A stretch of DNA of 64,000 bases from LD21 sp963715785 (GTDB lineage Bacteria > Bacteroidota > Bacteroidia > Bacteroidales > VadinHA17). Below, piece by piece: positions 34,476 through 43,337 of this stretch. The first letter of the stretch is position 1, and every line of letters begins with the position of its first letter. Location of the stretch: the NCBI GenBank assembly GCA_963715785.1, contig OY970276.1, forward strand, positions 3,162,001 through 3,226,000, read 5' to 3'. The notes beneath the pieces are model-generated. The model saw nothing but the letters and a program-made list of their open reading frames with translations, did no database searches and was not told where the DNA came from. Both the position numbers and the translations under genes were made by a program.

Positions 34476-37400
34476 TTATCTTACAATGTTAACTACTCCT
34501 TTGATCATACCTTTCTCTGATGAGTTTATAATATAATAGTATGATGCCTCAGGAAGTGGTGTGCCGTTGTATGTACCATCCCAGTCATTTTTGTAGGCTG
34601 AAGATTTGTACAGTAATTTTCCGAACCTGTTATAGATCTGCACCGAAATTATTCCATATTGCTCAATGTCAGGAATATACCAGTAGTCATTCATTCCATC
34701 ATTATTCGGTGTGAAAAGCGACCTGATATTATCGAATGTCGGAAGAGTTGCAATAGTCTGGGACAGATTTGTGGCAGCATTCCAGTTGTTGTTTCCTTCC
34801 TGGCTGGCTGTGATAATTACTGTTCCTTCCTTTATCACCGACATGTTGTCGTCAGAGATTTCCGCAATAGAATTATTTGACGATTCGAATCTTACCGGAA
34901 GACCGCTGGATGAGGAGGCAGAAAGTTCATGCTGCTGTTTTGTCCTGAGCCCTGAAGGGATACTTTCGAAGGTAATCAACTGGTCAGCCTTTCGGATTTC
35001 AAGAGTCCCGCCTATGTTCTCAAAGCTGTAGTTATTATCAGAGCCGCCTTCAGCATTTATTGCGTATTGTCCGGCATCGGAATTCAGATCAGCTGTTGTA
35101 AAGGCTGCTGGTTTGACATCAATGGCATCAATGAGATCACCATTGACAAATCCTGAATATGTCAGAGTGAGATCCGGATTATAATTGCCATAGATTCTTG
35201 ACTTATTGTCAGCAATAACTTTAAGCTGTGCCTTTTCTATAGTAAGCACTCCATCTGTATTTTCGATCTCATAGTTATTGTCGGAACCCTGTGTCAGGCT
35301 GATGGCGACTGTTCCCGCGCCGGTTGCAGCTGTGGCCGTTGTCGATGCCAATGGAAGGGTCAGTAATGAATCTATATTGTCAGAATATTTGAAACCGTCA
35401 TAGCTGATAGTTAACAACGGATTGGTTTCTCCGTAAATTCTGACCTTGTTATCTGCCCTGGCTGTAAGAACAGCTTTATTCACCGTAAGAGTTCCGTTAA
35501 CAGAATTTACATCATAATTGTCGGCTGCACCGCCTGAAGCAGTTATTGTATGGGTCCCGAAAGAGGTAGAAGCGCCAGTTGCAGTACTAAGGCTTACACC
35601 TGATATAACTGAATAGTCATCAGAGTAATATAATGTTCCTGACGGTGTAAAGTCAAGTACTGGATCACCATCGCCGTAAATTTTTGTTTTATCGTTTGCT
35701 GTTACGGTTAATGGAGCTGCTTTGCTTACTGACAGTGTTCCATTAATTTCGATTACGTCGTAGTTGAGGGCTAAGCCACCTGACACAACTATTGCATGTG
35801 TACCGGAAGAAGCGGAAGCGCCTGTTTCAGTATTCAGACTGACACCTGAGATAACAGAATAGTCATCGGAGTAATAAAGGGTACCTGATGGTGTAAAATC
35901 AAGAACCGGCTCATCCTCCCCGTAAACTTTTAATTTATCGTTTGCTGTTACGGTTAAAGCTGCAGCTTTGCTAACCGTCAGTGTTCCGTTTATATTGGTA
36001 ACATCATAGTTACCGGCTCTGCTACCCTCAATTGTTATTTCATGCGTTCCAAAAGAAGCTGAAGCCCCGGTTGCGGTGCTCAGACTGGCACCTGAGATAA
36101 CTGAATAATCATCTGAGTAATACAGGGTGCCCGACGGCGTATAATCCAGAATTGGATCTGCTGAACCATAAACTTTTGATTTATCGTTTGCTGTAACCGT
36201 AAGTGAGGCTTTGCTTACTGTAAGAGTTCCATTTACAAGGCTTATATCGTAATTGCCGGCTGAACCCCCGGAAGCAGTTATAGTATGGGTCCCGTAAGAT
36301 GCTGAAGCGCCTGTTGCAGTGCTCAGACTGATGCCGGAGATAACAGAATAGTCATCAGAATAATATAGAGTGCCTGACGGAGTGTAATCGGGAACCGGAT
36401 CAGCTGCCCCGTATACTTTAGACTTATCGTTTGCTGTAACAATAAGCGAAGCTTTGCTTACTGTCAGTGTTCCGTTTACAACATTTACATCATAGTTATC
36501 AGCCGAACCGCCTTCAGCGGCTATAGTATGCGTACCATAAGAAGCTGAAGCTCCTGTTGCAGTATTCAGAGTGACACCCGAGATGACTGAATAATCATCT
36601 GAATAAAAGAGCGTACCAGATGGTGTGTAATCGAGCAACGGATCATCCTCCCCGTAAACTTTTGACTTATCGTTAGCGGTAACAGTTAAAGCCGCAGCTT
36701 TGGTTACCGACAGGGTTCCGTCAGCAAGGTTAATATCGTAGTTATCGGCTGAACCACCCTCAGCGGTTATTATATGTGTGCCGAAAGAAGCCGAAGCGCC
36801 TGTTGCAGTGCTCAGGCCTACTCCGGTGATGACCGAATAGTTATCAGAATAATATAATGTACCTGAAGCTGTGTAATCCAGAACCGGATCAGGTGCACCA
36901 TAGACTTTTGATTTATCATTTGCTGTTATTGTAAGCGCTGCAGCTTTGCTTACTGTGAGGGTGCCATTTACAAGGTTTAAGTTATAATTATCTGCTGAGC
37001 CGCCAGTTACAATTATATCATGAGTACCGAACGTAGCTGATGCGCCTGTTTGTGTGCTCAGATTTACACCCGAGATAACAGAATAAGTATCAGAGTAGTA
37101 CAGAGTACCGGCTGGTGTGAAATCAAGATCCGGATCAGCTGCCCCGTAAACTTTTGATTTATCATTTGCTGTTACAGTGAGGGAAGCCTTGCTTACAGTC
37201 AAAGTGCCGTTCACAAGACTTACGTTATAGTTATCTGCAGAACCACTGGTTACGGTTATTGCATGTGTTCCATAAGAAGCTGATGCTCCCGTAGTGGTGC
37301 CCAGACTGACGCCTGAGATGACCGAATAGTTATCGGTATAATACAATGTTCCTGATTGTGTGAAATCCAGTTCAGGATCTGCATCACCGTAAACCTTAGA

Positions 37401-39299
37401 CTTGTCATTCGCTGTTACAGTTAAAGCTGGCGCCTTGGTAACAGTGAGGGTTCCGTTTATGAGGTTTATGTCGTAGTTATCAGCTGCACCTCCTGAAGCG
37501 GTTATTGTATGGGCGCCAAATGTAGCGGCGGCACCTGTTGCAGTGCTCAGGGCAACTCCTGTAACGACTGAATTCAAATCACCGTTATATAACGTTCCTG
37601 TAACCGTATAATCCAGTGAAGGATCAATTGCGCCATATACTTTGGATTTATTATTGGCTGTAACAGTTAATGATGCCTTCGATACTGACAGGGTCTGTAT
37701 TACGGGAGTTGCGGGATTATAAGATGTGTTCCCGGGTTGAGAAGCTGTAATATCTGTGGACCCTGCTCCGAGGATATGCAGTTTTCCTGCAACAATTGTT
37801 GCAACAGCCGGATTGCTGCTCGAATATGAAACTGCGAGTTCTGAGCTGGCTGAAGCCGGACTGAAATCTGCAGCGCCATAAGTTTTTACAGGTATTGGAT
37901 CAAAAGTGATAGTCTGATCATATTTATTCACTGTTACTGTAACTGATGAACATCCAGAACTATATACGCTGTTGGCATTATTCCGTGCATAATAAGTTGT
38001 TGTAACAGTTGGGGATACTGAGAGTGGATTTCCTGATCCTGCCAAAGTGCCGCCACAGCTTCCTGAATACCATTCAACTGTTCCCTGTGCGCCTGTTACT
38101 GACATTTGTGTCGATGAACCTACAAAAATTGTCGATGGTGTTGCAGAAGCTGATGTGGGATCAGCTGGAATAGTTCCAAAGACGACCTGGTTGCCGTAGC
38201 CCGTTCCTATTGAATTGATTGCATAGGCTCTGACATAATATAATGTTCCAGGAGTGAGACTTGCCAGGGAGCTTGTGAAAGAACCAGTTCCTGAACCATC
38301 GGTTGTAACGGAGTTTAAAGTGGTTGGATTGGGTGAAGTGCTCCAGCATGTGCCCCGAGAGGTTACTGAAGAGTTCCCGTCATTTGTTATGTTTCCGCCC
38401 GATGAGGCACCAGTTGTGGTAATTGATGAGATACTTGTTGTTGAGATTATCGGGACTGAGGTGGTGGTAGTTGTAAATGATACCTGGCTTCCATAGCCTG
38501 TACCAATCGTGTTGGTGGCATAGGCTCTTAAGTAATATGTTACACCAGCCGACAGCCCTGTTATTGAGCTGGTATAAGATCCTAATCCTGTTCCATCTGA
38601 AGTTTTGTTGTCTGAGATGGTTGGTAAAGCACTTGTGCTCCAGCAAACACCTCTGCCAATTACCGGTGACCCTCCATCCTCGGTTACATTCCCTCCTGAT
38701 GAAGCTGCACTACTGGTAATTGATGTAACTGAACTTGTTGACACTGTTGGCATTACCGATTCGAAAGCTGCATCAAAGCACATTGTAAAGATTGTGCCAC
38801 CGGCACCTCCGTTATGAGAGAATTTGATCCAGGTATACGGGGATGTGGAATGGATCATGATCCTTCCTCCTGCATTGCCATCGGCTTTTGAATCATCTAT
38901 GCACGCAAGCACGTTGCCGCTGATAGACCAGGCAAGCGGACAATCACCGGCGACAAAAGATATAGATGGTGTCCCGTTGCTGACAGTTACGGTAAATGCT
39001 TCAGTGGTGTTTGAGCCTGCTAGGTTATATGAAATATCATTCATGGGGATACTGAAATTTGTTTGAAATGTTGCAGGACCGTTAGCGCCTGTCCAGATGC
39101 TATTTGCTTTTTCAGTAACACCACATGCAGTATATTCAGCGTCGTAAGTTGTAAAATCGCCGGTAAGTGAATACGAGACAGTAATTCCGTTTTCTGTAAA
39201 AGGAAAATCATAGTATCCTTTTTCATTGACACATTGACTGTACAGATTTGAAAATCCTGCCACAGCCAATATCAAAAGGTTTAATATTATTTTTTTCAT
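34476..39299 (-). CDS. T9SS giant surface protein with 11 MBG repeats
   Basis: A 1607-residue exported protein with a signal peptide (MKKIILNLLILAVAGFSNLYSQ). Domains in order: an N-terminal beta domain (25-180), two fibronectin-like repeats (about 190-380, each with RG(V/T)CWST and YY(L/V)RAYA), an Ig-like domain (about 385-465), a Big-like repeat (to 540), eleven MBG repeats of about 81 residues (541-1437), another Big-like segment, and a C-terminal gliding-motility-type domain (about 1520-1607; VQIYNRFGKLLYKS, DWDGTYNG). That last domain is a type B T9SS sorting signal, so the protein is secreted by T9SS and stays surface bound. It sits between a small secreted protein and PorP/SprF in one operon. 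A role in adhesion or gliding is inferred from this layout. Confidence 0.92.
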   Translation of the reverse strand: MKKIILNLLILAVAGFSNLYSQCVNEKGYYDFPFTENGITVSYSLTGDFTTYDAEYTACGVTEKANSIWTGANGPATFQTNFSIPMNDISYNLAGSNTTEAFTVTVSNGTPSISFVAGDCPLAWSISGNVLACIDDSKADGNAGGRIMIHSTSPYTWIKFSHNGGAGGTIFTMCFDAAFESVMPTVSTSSVTSITSSAASSGGNVTEDGGSPVIGRGVCWSTSALPTISDNKTSDGTGLGSYTSSITGLSAGVTYYLRAYATNTIGTGYGSQVSFTTTTTSVPIISTTSISSITTTGASSGGNITNDGNSSVTSRGTCWSTSPNPTTLNSVTTDGSGTGSFTSSLASLTPGTLYYVRAYAINSIGTGYGNQVVFGTIPADPTSASATPSTIFVGSSTQMSVTGAQGTVEWYSGSCGGTLAGSGNPLSVSPTVTTTYYARNNANSVYSSGCSSVTVTVNKYDQTITFDPIPVKTYGAADFSPASASSELAVSYSSSNPAVATIVAGKLHILGAGSTDITASQPGNTSYNPATPVIQTLSVSKASLTVTANNKSKVYGAIDPSLDYTVTGTLYNGDLNSVVTGVALSTATGAAATFGAHTITASGGAADNYDINLINGTLTVTKAPALTVTANDKSKVYGDADPELDFTQSGTLYYTDNYSVISGVSLGTTTGASASYGTHAITVTSGSADNYNVSLVNGTLTVSKASLTVTANDKSKVYGAADPDLDFTPAGTLYYSDTYSVISGVNLSTQTGASATFGTHDIIVTGGSADNYNLNLVNGTLTVSKAAALTITANDKSKVYGAPDPVLDYTASGTLYYSDNYSVITGVGLSTATGASASFGTHIITAEGGSADNYDINLADGTLSVTKAAALTVTANDKSKVYGEDDPLLDYTPSGTLFYSDDYSVISGVTLNTATGASASYGTHTIAAEGGSADNYDVNVVNGTLTVSKASLIVTANDKSKVYGAADPVPDYTPSGTLYYSDDYSVISGISLSTATGASASYGTHTITASGGSAGNYDISLVNGTLTVSKASLTVTANDKSKVYGSADPILDYTPSGTLYYSDDYSVISGASLSTATGASASFGTHEITIEGSRAGNYDVTNINGTLTVSKAAALTVTANDKLKVYGEDEPVLDFTPSGTLYYSDDYSVISGVSLNTETGASASSGTHAIVVSGGLALNYDVIEINGTLSVSKAAPLTVTANDKTKIYGDGDPVLDFTPSGTLYYSDDYSVISGVSLSTATGASTSFGTHTITASGGAADNYDVNSVNGTLTVNKAVLTARADNKVRIYGETNPLLTISYDGFKYSDNIDSLLTLPLASTTATAATGAGTVAISLTQGSDNNYEIENTDGVLTIEKAQLKVIADNKSRIYGNYNPDLTLTYSGFVNGDLIDAIDVKPAAFTTADLNSDAGQYAINAEGGSDNNYSFENIGGTLEIRKADQLITFESIPSGLRTKQQHELSASSSSGLPVRFESSNNSIAEISDDNMSVIKEGTVIITASQEGNNNWNAATNLSQTIATLPTFDNIRSLFTPNNDGMNDYWYIPDIEQYGIISVQIYNRFGKLLYKSSAYKNDWDGTYNGTPLPEASYYYIINSSEKGMIKGVVNIVR
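34990..37680 (-). repeat. Tandem MBG repeat array, period about 245 bp
   Basis: Eleven in-frame repeats of about 81-82 codons. Nine are very similar: each reads (S/A)LTVTANDKSKVYG, then D-x-x-PSGTLYYSDDYSVISG, then (L/V)xTxTGASASxGTH and ends NGTLTVSKA. The two nearest the C-terminus are divergent (YSGF, DNNY). The DNA is also conserved, for example the recurrent TTATCGTTTGCTGT, so copy number can change by recombination. Confidence 0.92.
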
Positions 39300-39319
39300 A
39301 ATATTTAGTTTGTTTCAGG

Positions 39320-39769
39320 TTAGTTTTTTTTATTGCTTATTTCAGAATCTGAAATTTCCCACGAATCGCCCTCTTTTTTAAATTCAAGTTTTACCTGAAT
39401 TGTTTCAGGATTGGAACTGTTCTCATAATGGTATTCAAAAACGACCTTTGAGGTTAAATTGGTAATAATGAATGTCTTGAACAACAGGTATGCTTCACCA
39501 TTTTTGTCCGCTTTTACTGACATCGGAGCAAACTGAACCTTCTTACCTTCTTTTACAAGAGGCAGATCAATTGGGAATAATATTGGTTGCCAATAATTAA
39601 TTCGCAACTGTTTTAGATTTCCCGGATTGTCAATCTCTAAATACTGCTGAAGAGCCGGCAGGTCGATACATTTCTGCACAACCTTGCTTATATCTTCAGG
39701 TGTCTGTGCTTCAATTCCTGAGATTAATGCAAAAGAGATTAAAAGAATAAGAGTAAATAATTTCTTCAT
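39320..39769 (-). CDS. Small secreted protein, first gene of the T9SS operon
   Basis: A 149-residue protein with a signal peptide (MKKLFTLILLISFALISGIEAQ). The mature part starts with a helical segment containing a single Cys (KVVQKCIDLPALQQYLE) and continues as beta strands (LRINYWQPILFPID, YLLFKTFIITNLTSKVVFEYHY, TIQVKLEFKKEGDSWEI). I do not recognise the family. It lies 20 bp upstream of the giant adhesin gene, so it is very likely co-transcribed and may work with the adhesin or its export. Upstream are a perfect palindrome and a four-fold CTTACA array that could control the operon. Confidence 0.65.
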   Translation of the reverse strand: MKKLFTLILLISFALISGIEAQTPEDISKVVQKCIDLPALQQYLEIDNPGNLKQLRINYWQPILFPIDLPLVKEGKKVQFAPMSVKADKNGEAYLLFKTFIITNLTSKVVFEYHYENSSNPETIQVKLEFKKEGDSWEISDSEISNKKN

Positions 39770-39854
39770 AATTTTAGTATTAGGTCGTTTAAATACAATT
39801 TGTTATTTCGTAATAATTTATTTATTGTTTTGTTAGTTTCTGTTTAACGATTCA

Positions 39855-39878
39855 TTTCATGGCAATTTTACCATGAAA
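39855..39878. promoter_or_regulatory. Perfect palindrome upstream of the T9SS operon
   Basis: TTTCATGG (39855-39862) and CCATGAAA (39871-39878) form a perfect 8-bp inverted repeat with an 8-bp AT-rich spacer. It lies 86-109 bp before the operon's first ATG, and could be an operator or a leader hairpin. Confidence 0.5.
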
Positions 39879-39903
39879 GGATCATTTAAGCTTAATTTAA
39901 AGG

Positions 39904-39940
39904 CTTACATAACCTTACAGGTATCTTACAAATTCTTACA
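39904..39940. promoter_or_regulatory. Four phased CTTACA direct repeats
   Basis: CTTACA occurs at 39904, 39914, 39925 and 39935, with spacings of 10, 11 and 10 bp. On the minus strand this reads as four TGTAAG half-sites on one DNA face. It lies 135-171 bp before the operon's first ATG, suited to a tandem-binding activator of the OmpR/PhoB type. Confidence 0.55.
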
Positions 39941-40056
39941 ATTTAGCTAAGAGAGTGTGGGTGAGGCCCGTGGAATTTTAATAAACAGGCTCCTCAGGAT
40001 AATCTGAAAACTGAATCCGGAAAAAACATTTGGCTGACGGCCCTTAAAATGAAAGG

Positions 40057-40959
40057 TCAGAGATTCATCAGGAACTTATTGAAATCCTCGTCAGTTTCTA
40101 AGCCGGTTTTCTTCCGCAACCGATGTTTGGCAACATCGATCGAATTAGGCGTCTGAAAAGTTATAGCTGCAATTTCTTTTGTGCTCATACTCATTTTAAG
40201 GAAAGCGCAGAGCCTTTGTTCCCTCACAGAAAGATCATTAAGTTTTTCATTCAGTTTTTTATAAAACTCATGATAAACCTGCTCAAAGCAATACTCGAAC
40301 TCTTTCCATATTTGATCATTGCTCTGATCATTAATTCTGGATTCCAATGAGTTGATTATTGATTTGCCTTCACTGGAAGTATATGGCAATATTGTTTTTA
40401 AATCAGAAAGAAGGCTCTGAAGGAAGGCATTGTTTCTAACCATATTTACAGTCTGCATGGTGAGCTGTTTCTGATGATGCTTCAGATCCTGTTCCAGAAG
40501 CTGTTTTTCATTAGCAGCCAGATCTTTCTCGTGGTTATTGATAATTTCCTGCTGTGAAATAAGTTTGCGGAAAACCTCAACATGTCTGAGCTGTGTTCGT
40601 ATTCTGGCTATCAGCTCGACTGTATTATAAGGCTTGTTTATAAAATCAATAGCGCCGGCATCCATTGCCTCCTTTAATTTATCTGTTTCCCCATGGGTCC
40701 CGGTCACCATTAATATCGGAATTGACCTGGTCTCATCAGTGGCTTTCAGCAGTCTGATGGCATCGAGCCCATTCATTACCGGCATCTCCCAATCCATTAA
40801 TATCAGATCGGGCTTGTTTTTCACAGCGATATCAATTGCAGATTTCCCGTTTGTGGCAATAATAAGTTTATACCCGGGGTTATACTCTATAAGGTTACCG
40901 GTAAGTATTTTCAACTGTCTTGGATCATCATCAACAATTAATATCAGGTAATCATTCAT
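40057..40959 (-). CDS. Response regulator with coiled coil and LuxR-like C-terminus
   Basis: A 300-residue cytoplasmic regulator. The receiver domain (5-125) has the acidic pocket D10-D12, phospho-accepting D56 in LMDWEMPVMNG and a Lys in NKPYNT. A long coiled coil (about 130-235; LISQQEIINNHEKDLAANE and on) links it to a C-terminal segment with SVREQRLCAFLKMSMSTKEIA and NSIDVAKHRLRKKTGL. That end matches a LuxR-like helix-turn-helix of the kind found at the C-terminus of Bacteroidota sensor and regulator proteins, so it should bind DNA. It is divergent from the histidine kinase at 41094, with 134 bp between the starts, and the two may be cognate. A target could be the T9SS operon just downstream, but that is inference. 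Confidence 0.85.
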   Translation of the reverse strand: MNDYLILIVDDDPRQLKILTGNLIEYNPGYKLIIATNGKSAIDIAVKNKPDLILMDWEMPVMNGLDAIRLLKATDETRSIPILMVTGTHGETDKLKEAMDAGAIDFINKPYNTVELIARIRTQLRHVEVFRKLISQQEIINNHEKDLAANEKQLLEQDLKHHQKQLTMQTVNMVRNNAFLQSLLSDLKTILPYTSSEGKSIINSLESRINDQSNDQIWKEFEYCFEQVYHEFYKKLNEKLNDLSVREQRLCAFLKMSMSTKEIAAITFQTPNSIDVAKHRLRKKTGLETDEDFNKFLMNL

Positions 40960-41093
40960 AGGGATAACTCAATAACTTATTTTGATAAATGTATAAAAAA
41001 CTAATTTCAAGCCTGCAAAATCGGAAATTTATTTGAGAAACATTATAACTTTAAAAGTTGATAAAAGAGGAGTTTCTAATATAACAACAAGCA

Positions 41094-42356
41094 ATGTATT
41101 CTGAGCTGACCGTTATTCTTTCTGTTGTTACTGCTGTTGCAATCTCTGCATTTATCTATTTCTATTTCGGACATTACCTCAGAATTTCCCGCGAAAACCG
41201 GCACTTAGACGAGAAGATCAGGGAAATTGACGAGATCGTTGACAGAAAAGTGAAGGAGAGAACGAAGCAGCTTGAAAATATGCGTGACTCAATTTCTAAA
41301 TTTGCCGTTCAGCGTTTTGAGCTTGCGCAGGAGCTTGAAAATAAAAATCTCAGGATACTTGAGCAGAAAGACCTTACCGAAAAGCAATCGGAGAAGCTCA
41401 GAGAGGCTTATGAGGAAATCAAGAAGCTTGAAATTTTTCGCCAGCAAATGGTTCAAATGATGATACATGATCTCAAAAATCCCCTGAATGTGATACTCAA
41501 TCTTACAGAAACAGAGGCTATTCCCGCAAGACCAGCTACCATCATCCGGCAAATTTCCTATGAGATGCTTGACCTTATTCTTAATCTTCTTGAAGTTCAG
41601 AAATTCAAGGAAATGAAAATGACTGTGGATAATGAAAATATCCATCTGAACAGCCTTATTAAGAATTTAACCGGCAAGCTGAGGCTGCTTTTTATCAACG
41701 CATCCATTGAACTTAAAACATCTATTCCTCAGACTTGCTGGATAAATGCTGACAGACATATCGTAAACAGGATACTTACAAATATTCTGAGCAATGCCAT
41801 AAAATACACACCCCCGGGAGGCTTAATTCAAATCTCAGTGAATCAGATAGATGGAGAAATAATGCTTGAGGTCAGGGACAATGGCAATGGAATTTCTGAA
41901 GATCGTATTAAAGATATGTTCGAGATGTACAGACAGGGTGCTAAAATGGAGGCTATGTACAATAGTTCCACCGGGATAGGGCTGGCTTACTGCAGGCTCG
42001 CCGTTGAAGCGCTCGGAGGCAGGATCGGAATTGTATCAGACTATGGTAAGGGAACAACGGTATGGTTTACATTGAGCCCGGGCATATCTGAAAACACCGG
42101 CCCGGCAGGGATAACAGACAATATTGAAATCAAAATACACGAAATCGGACTTACTGATGAGGACATTGAGTTTATAAGGCCATATATTGAAGAATTGCAA
42201 TTAATAAGTATTTATGAAGTGACTGAAATACTCTCTATTACAAAAAAAATAGCCAGTTTTGATAATGTCAGGATAATGAGCTGGATAGAATCACTCGAAG
42301 AGTCTCTGTTTTCAGCTAATGAAAAAAGATACAGGCAGCTCATTGATATAATCTGA
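41094..42356 (+). CDS. Membrane-anchored histidine kinase
   Basis: A 420-residue kinase with one N-terminal transmembrane helix (about 4-24; VILSVVTAVAISAFIYFYFG) and no extracytoplasmic sensor domain. A long coiled coil (about 30-120) precedes an HDLKNPL-type phosphorylation site, H125 in MVQMMIHDLKNPLNVIL. The HATPase domain has ILTNILSNAIKYT (N box), DNGNGI (G1) and STGIGLAYC (G2). The final 75 residues (TDNIEIKIHEIGLTDEDIE and on) are an extra helical domain I do not recognise. Such kinases with little outside the membrane often sense through partner proteins. It is divergent from a response regulator, and a LytTR regulator follows after about 260 bp. Confidence 0.85.
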   Translation: MYSELTVILSVVTAVAISAFIYFYFGHYLRISRENRHLDEKIREIDEIVDRKVKERTKQLENMRDSISKFAVQRFELAQELENKNLRILEQKDLTEKQSEKLREAYEEIKKLEIFRQQMVQMMIHDLKNPLNVILNLTETEAIPARPATIIRQISYEMLDLILNLLEVQKFKEMKMTVDNENIHLNSLIKNLTGKLRLLFINASIELKTSIPQTCWINADRHIVNRILTNILSNAIKYTPPGGLIQISVNQIDGEIMLEVRDNGNGISEDRIKDMFEMYRQGAKMEAMYNSSTGIGLAYCRLAVEALGGRIGIVSDYGKGTTVWFTLSPGISENTGPAGITDNIEIKIHEIGLTDEDIEFIRPYIEELQLISIYEVTEILSITKKIASFDNVRIMSWIESLEESLFSANEKRYRQLIDII

Positions 42357-42615
42357 AAAATGAAAGGGGAGGGGTGCGGTCAGGCCGGGCCATTTCAGCA
42401 TACATATTCCAGAGAGCCGGTGTTAGTTCCCGCATTAAATTTGTGAAAATGCCGAGTGTTAAATTCATCCAAACTATCCACTGTTTGATTGAATAATAAT
42501 ATATTTTCGACTAAAATGATAAAAGATTTTCAACTTTAGTTCAATTCTTAAAATTTCTTGGAAAATATTTATTATTTTTGGTCGTGAAATTGCTTGCCAA
42601 AACAACAAGTTGCAT

Positions 42616-43323
42616 ATGAATTGCATTATAGTTGACGATGATATTTTAACTTGCAAAATACTTGAAGGGTATGTGAGTAAGTCCACTTCTCTCAACCTTG
42701 TAGGAACATTCAGTGATTCAGTTGCAGCAAGAGATATTTTGACTAAAAGACAGGATGTGGATCTGGTAATACTTGATATCCAGATGCCTGAAATGAACGG
42801 ATTTGATTTTATCCGCAGTCTCGACTTTCCGCCTAATATAATTATTGTATCATCTGCGGAGGAATTCGCACTGAAGGCATTCGACTTCAATGTTGTTGAT
42901 TACCTTCTTAAACCTGTTACCTACGGACGTTTTTGTAAAGCTATAGATAAGACAATCAGGTACTTTGCCCGCAAAGAGGTTGCGAATAACGGCGACGAGG
43001 AAATATTTATTAAAAAAGGATCTTCCCTTGTAAAGCTGAAACTCACTGAGATCATATATATTGAAGCTCTTGAAAATTATGTTACCCTTAACACCAATGA
43101 TGACAGATTTACAATTCATTTTACAATGAAAGCCATTGAGAATCAATTGCCTTCTGGGGTATTCATAAGGGTTCACAGGTCATTCATAATTAACAAGAGC
43201 ATGATCCAAACCATAAAAGAGAACACTCTCGATCTTATTGTCGGAGGTTCTGTGAAGAGCATACCGGTCGGGAAATCATTCAGGGATTCTTTGCTGAATG
43301 ATATCAACGTGATGGCCAGATAA
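42616..43323 (+). CDS. LytTR family response regulator
   Basis: A 235-residue regulator. The receiver domain (1-120) has D7-D9, phospho-accepting D54 in LVILDIQMPEMNGFD and a Lys in LKPVTYG. A LytTR DNA-binding domain follows (about 133-235), with FIKKGSSLVKLKLTEIIYIEA, ENYV, FIRVHRSFIIN and IPVGKSF, which are the family's landmarks. The frame extends two codons upstream to a TTG; the ATG at 42616 is the likely start because the receiver begins right there. LytTR regulators usually pair with 5TM/His_kinase-type sensors, which are absent here. It lies 14 bp before a class III aminotransferase gene, so it may be the first gene of that operon. Confidence 0.9.
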   Translation: MNCIIVDDDILTCKILEGYVSKSTSLNLVGTFSDSVAARDILTKRQDVDLVILDIQMPEMNGFDFIRSLDFPPNIIIVSSAEEFALKAFDFNVVDYLLKPVTYGRFCKAIDKTIRYFARKEVANNGDEEIFIKKGSSLVKLKLTEIIYIEALENYVTLNTNDDRFTIHFTMKAIENQLPSGVFIRVHRSFIINKSMIQTIKENTLDLIVGGSVKSIPVGKSFRDSLLNDINVMAR

Positions 43324-43337
43324 TCGCAAATCTTCCC

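Noticed and set aside
34476..39299. Direct repeats of about 245 bp could suggest a CRISPR-like array
   Set aside because: The repeats are in frame inside one gene and code for MBG domains; there are no spacers and no cas genes.
42610..42615. Longer starts at TTG codons for the LytTR regulator, the M48 protease and the pseudo-receiver
   Set aside because: In each case an in-frame ATG lies where the conserved domain or first helix begins (42616, 52111, 45434), and the TTG extensions overlap the upstream gene or add no conserved residues.
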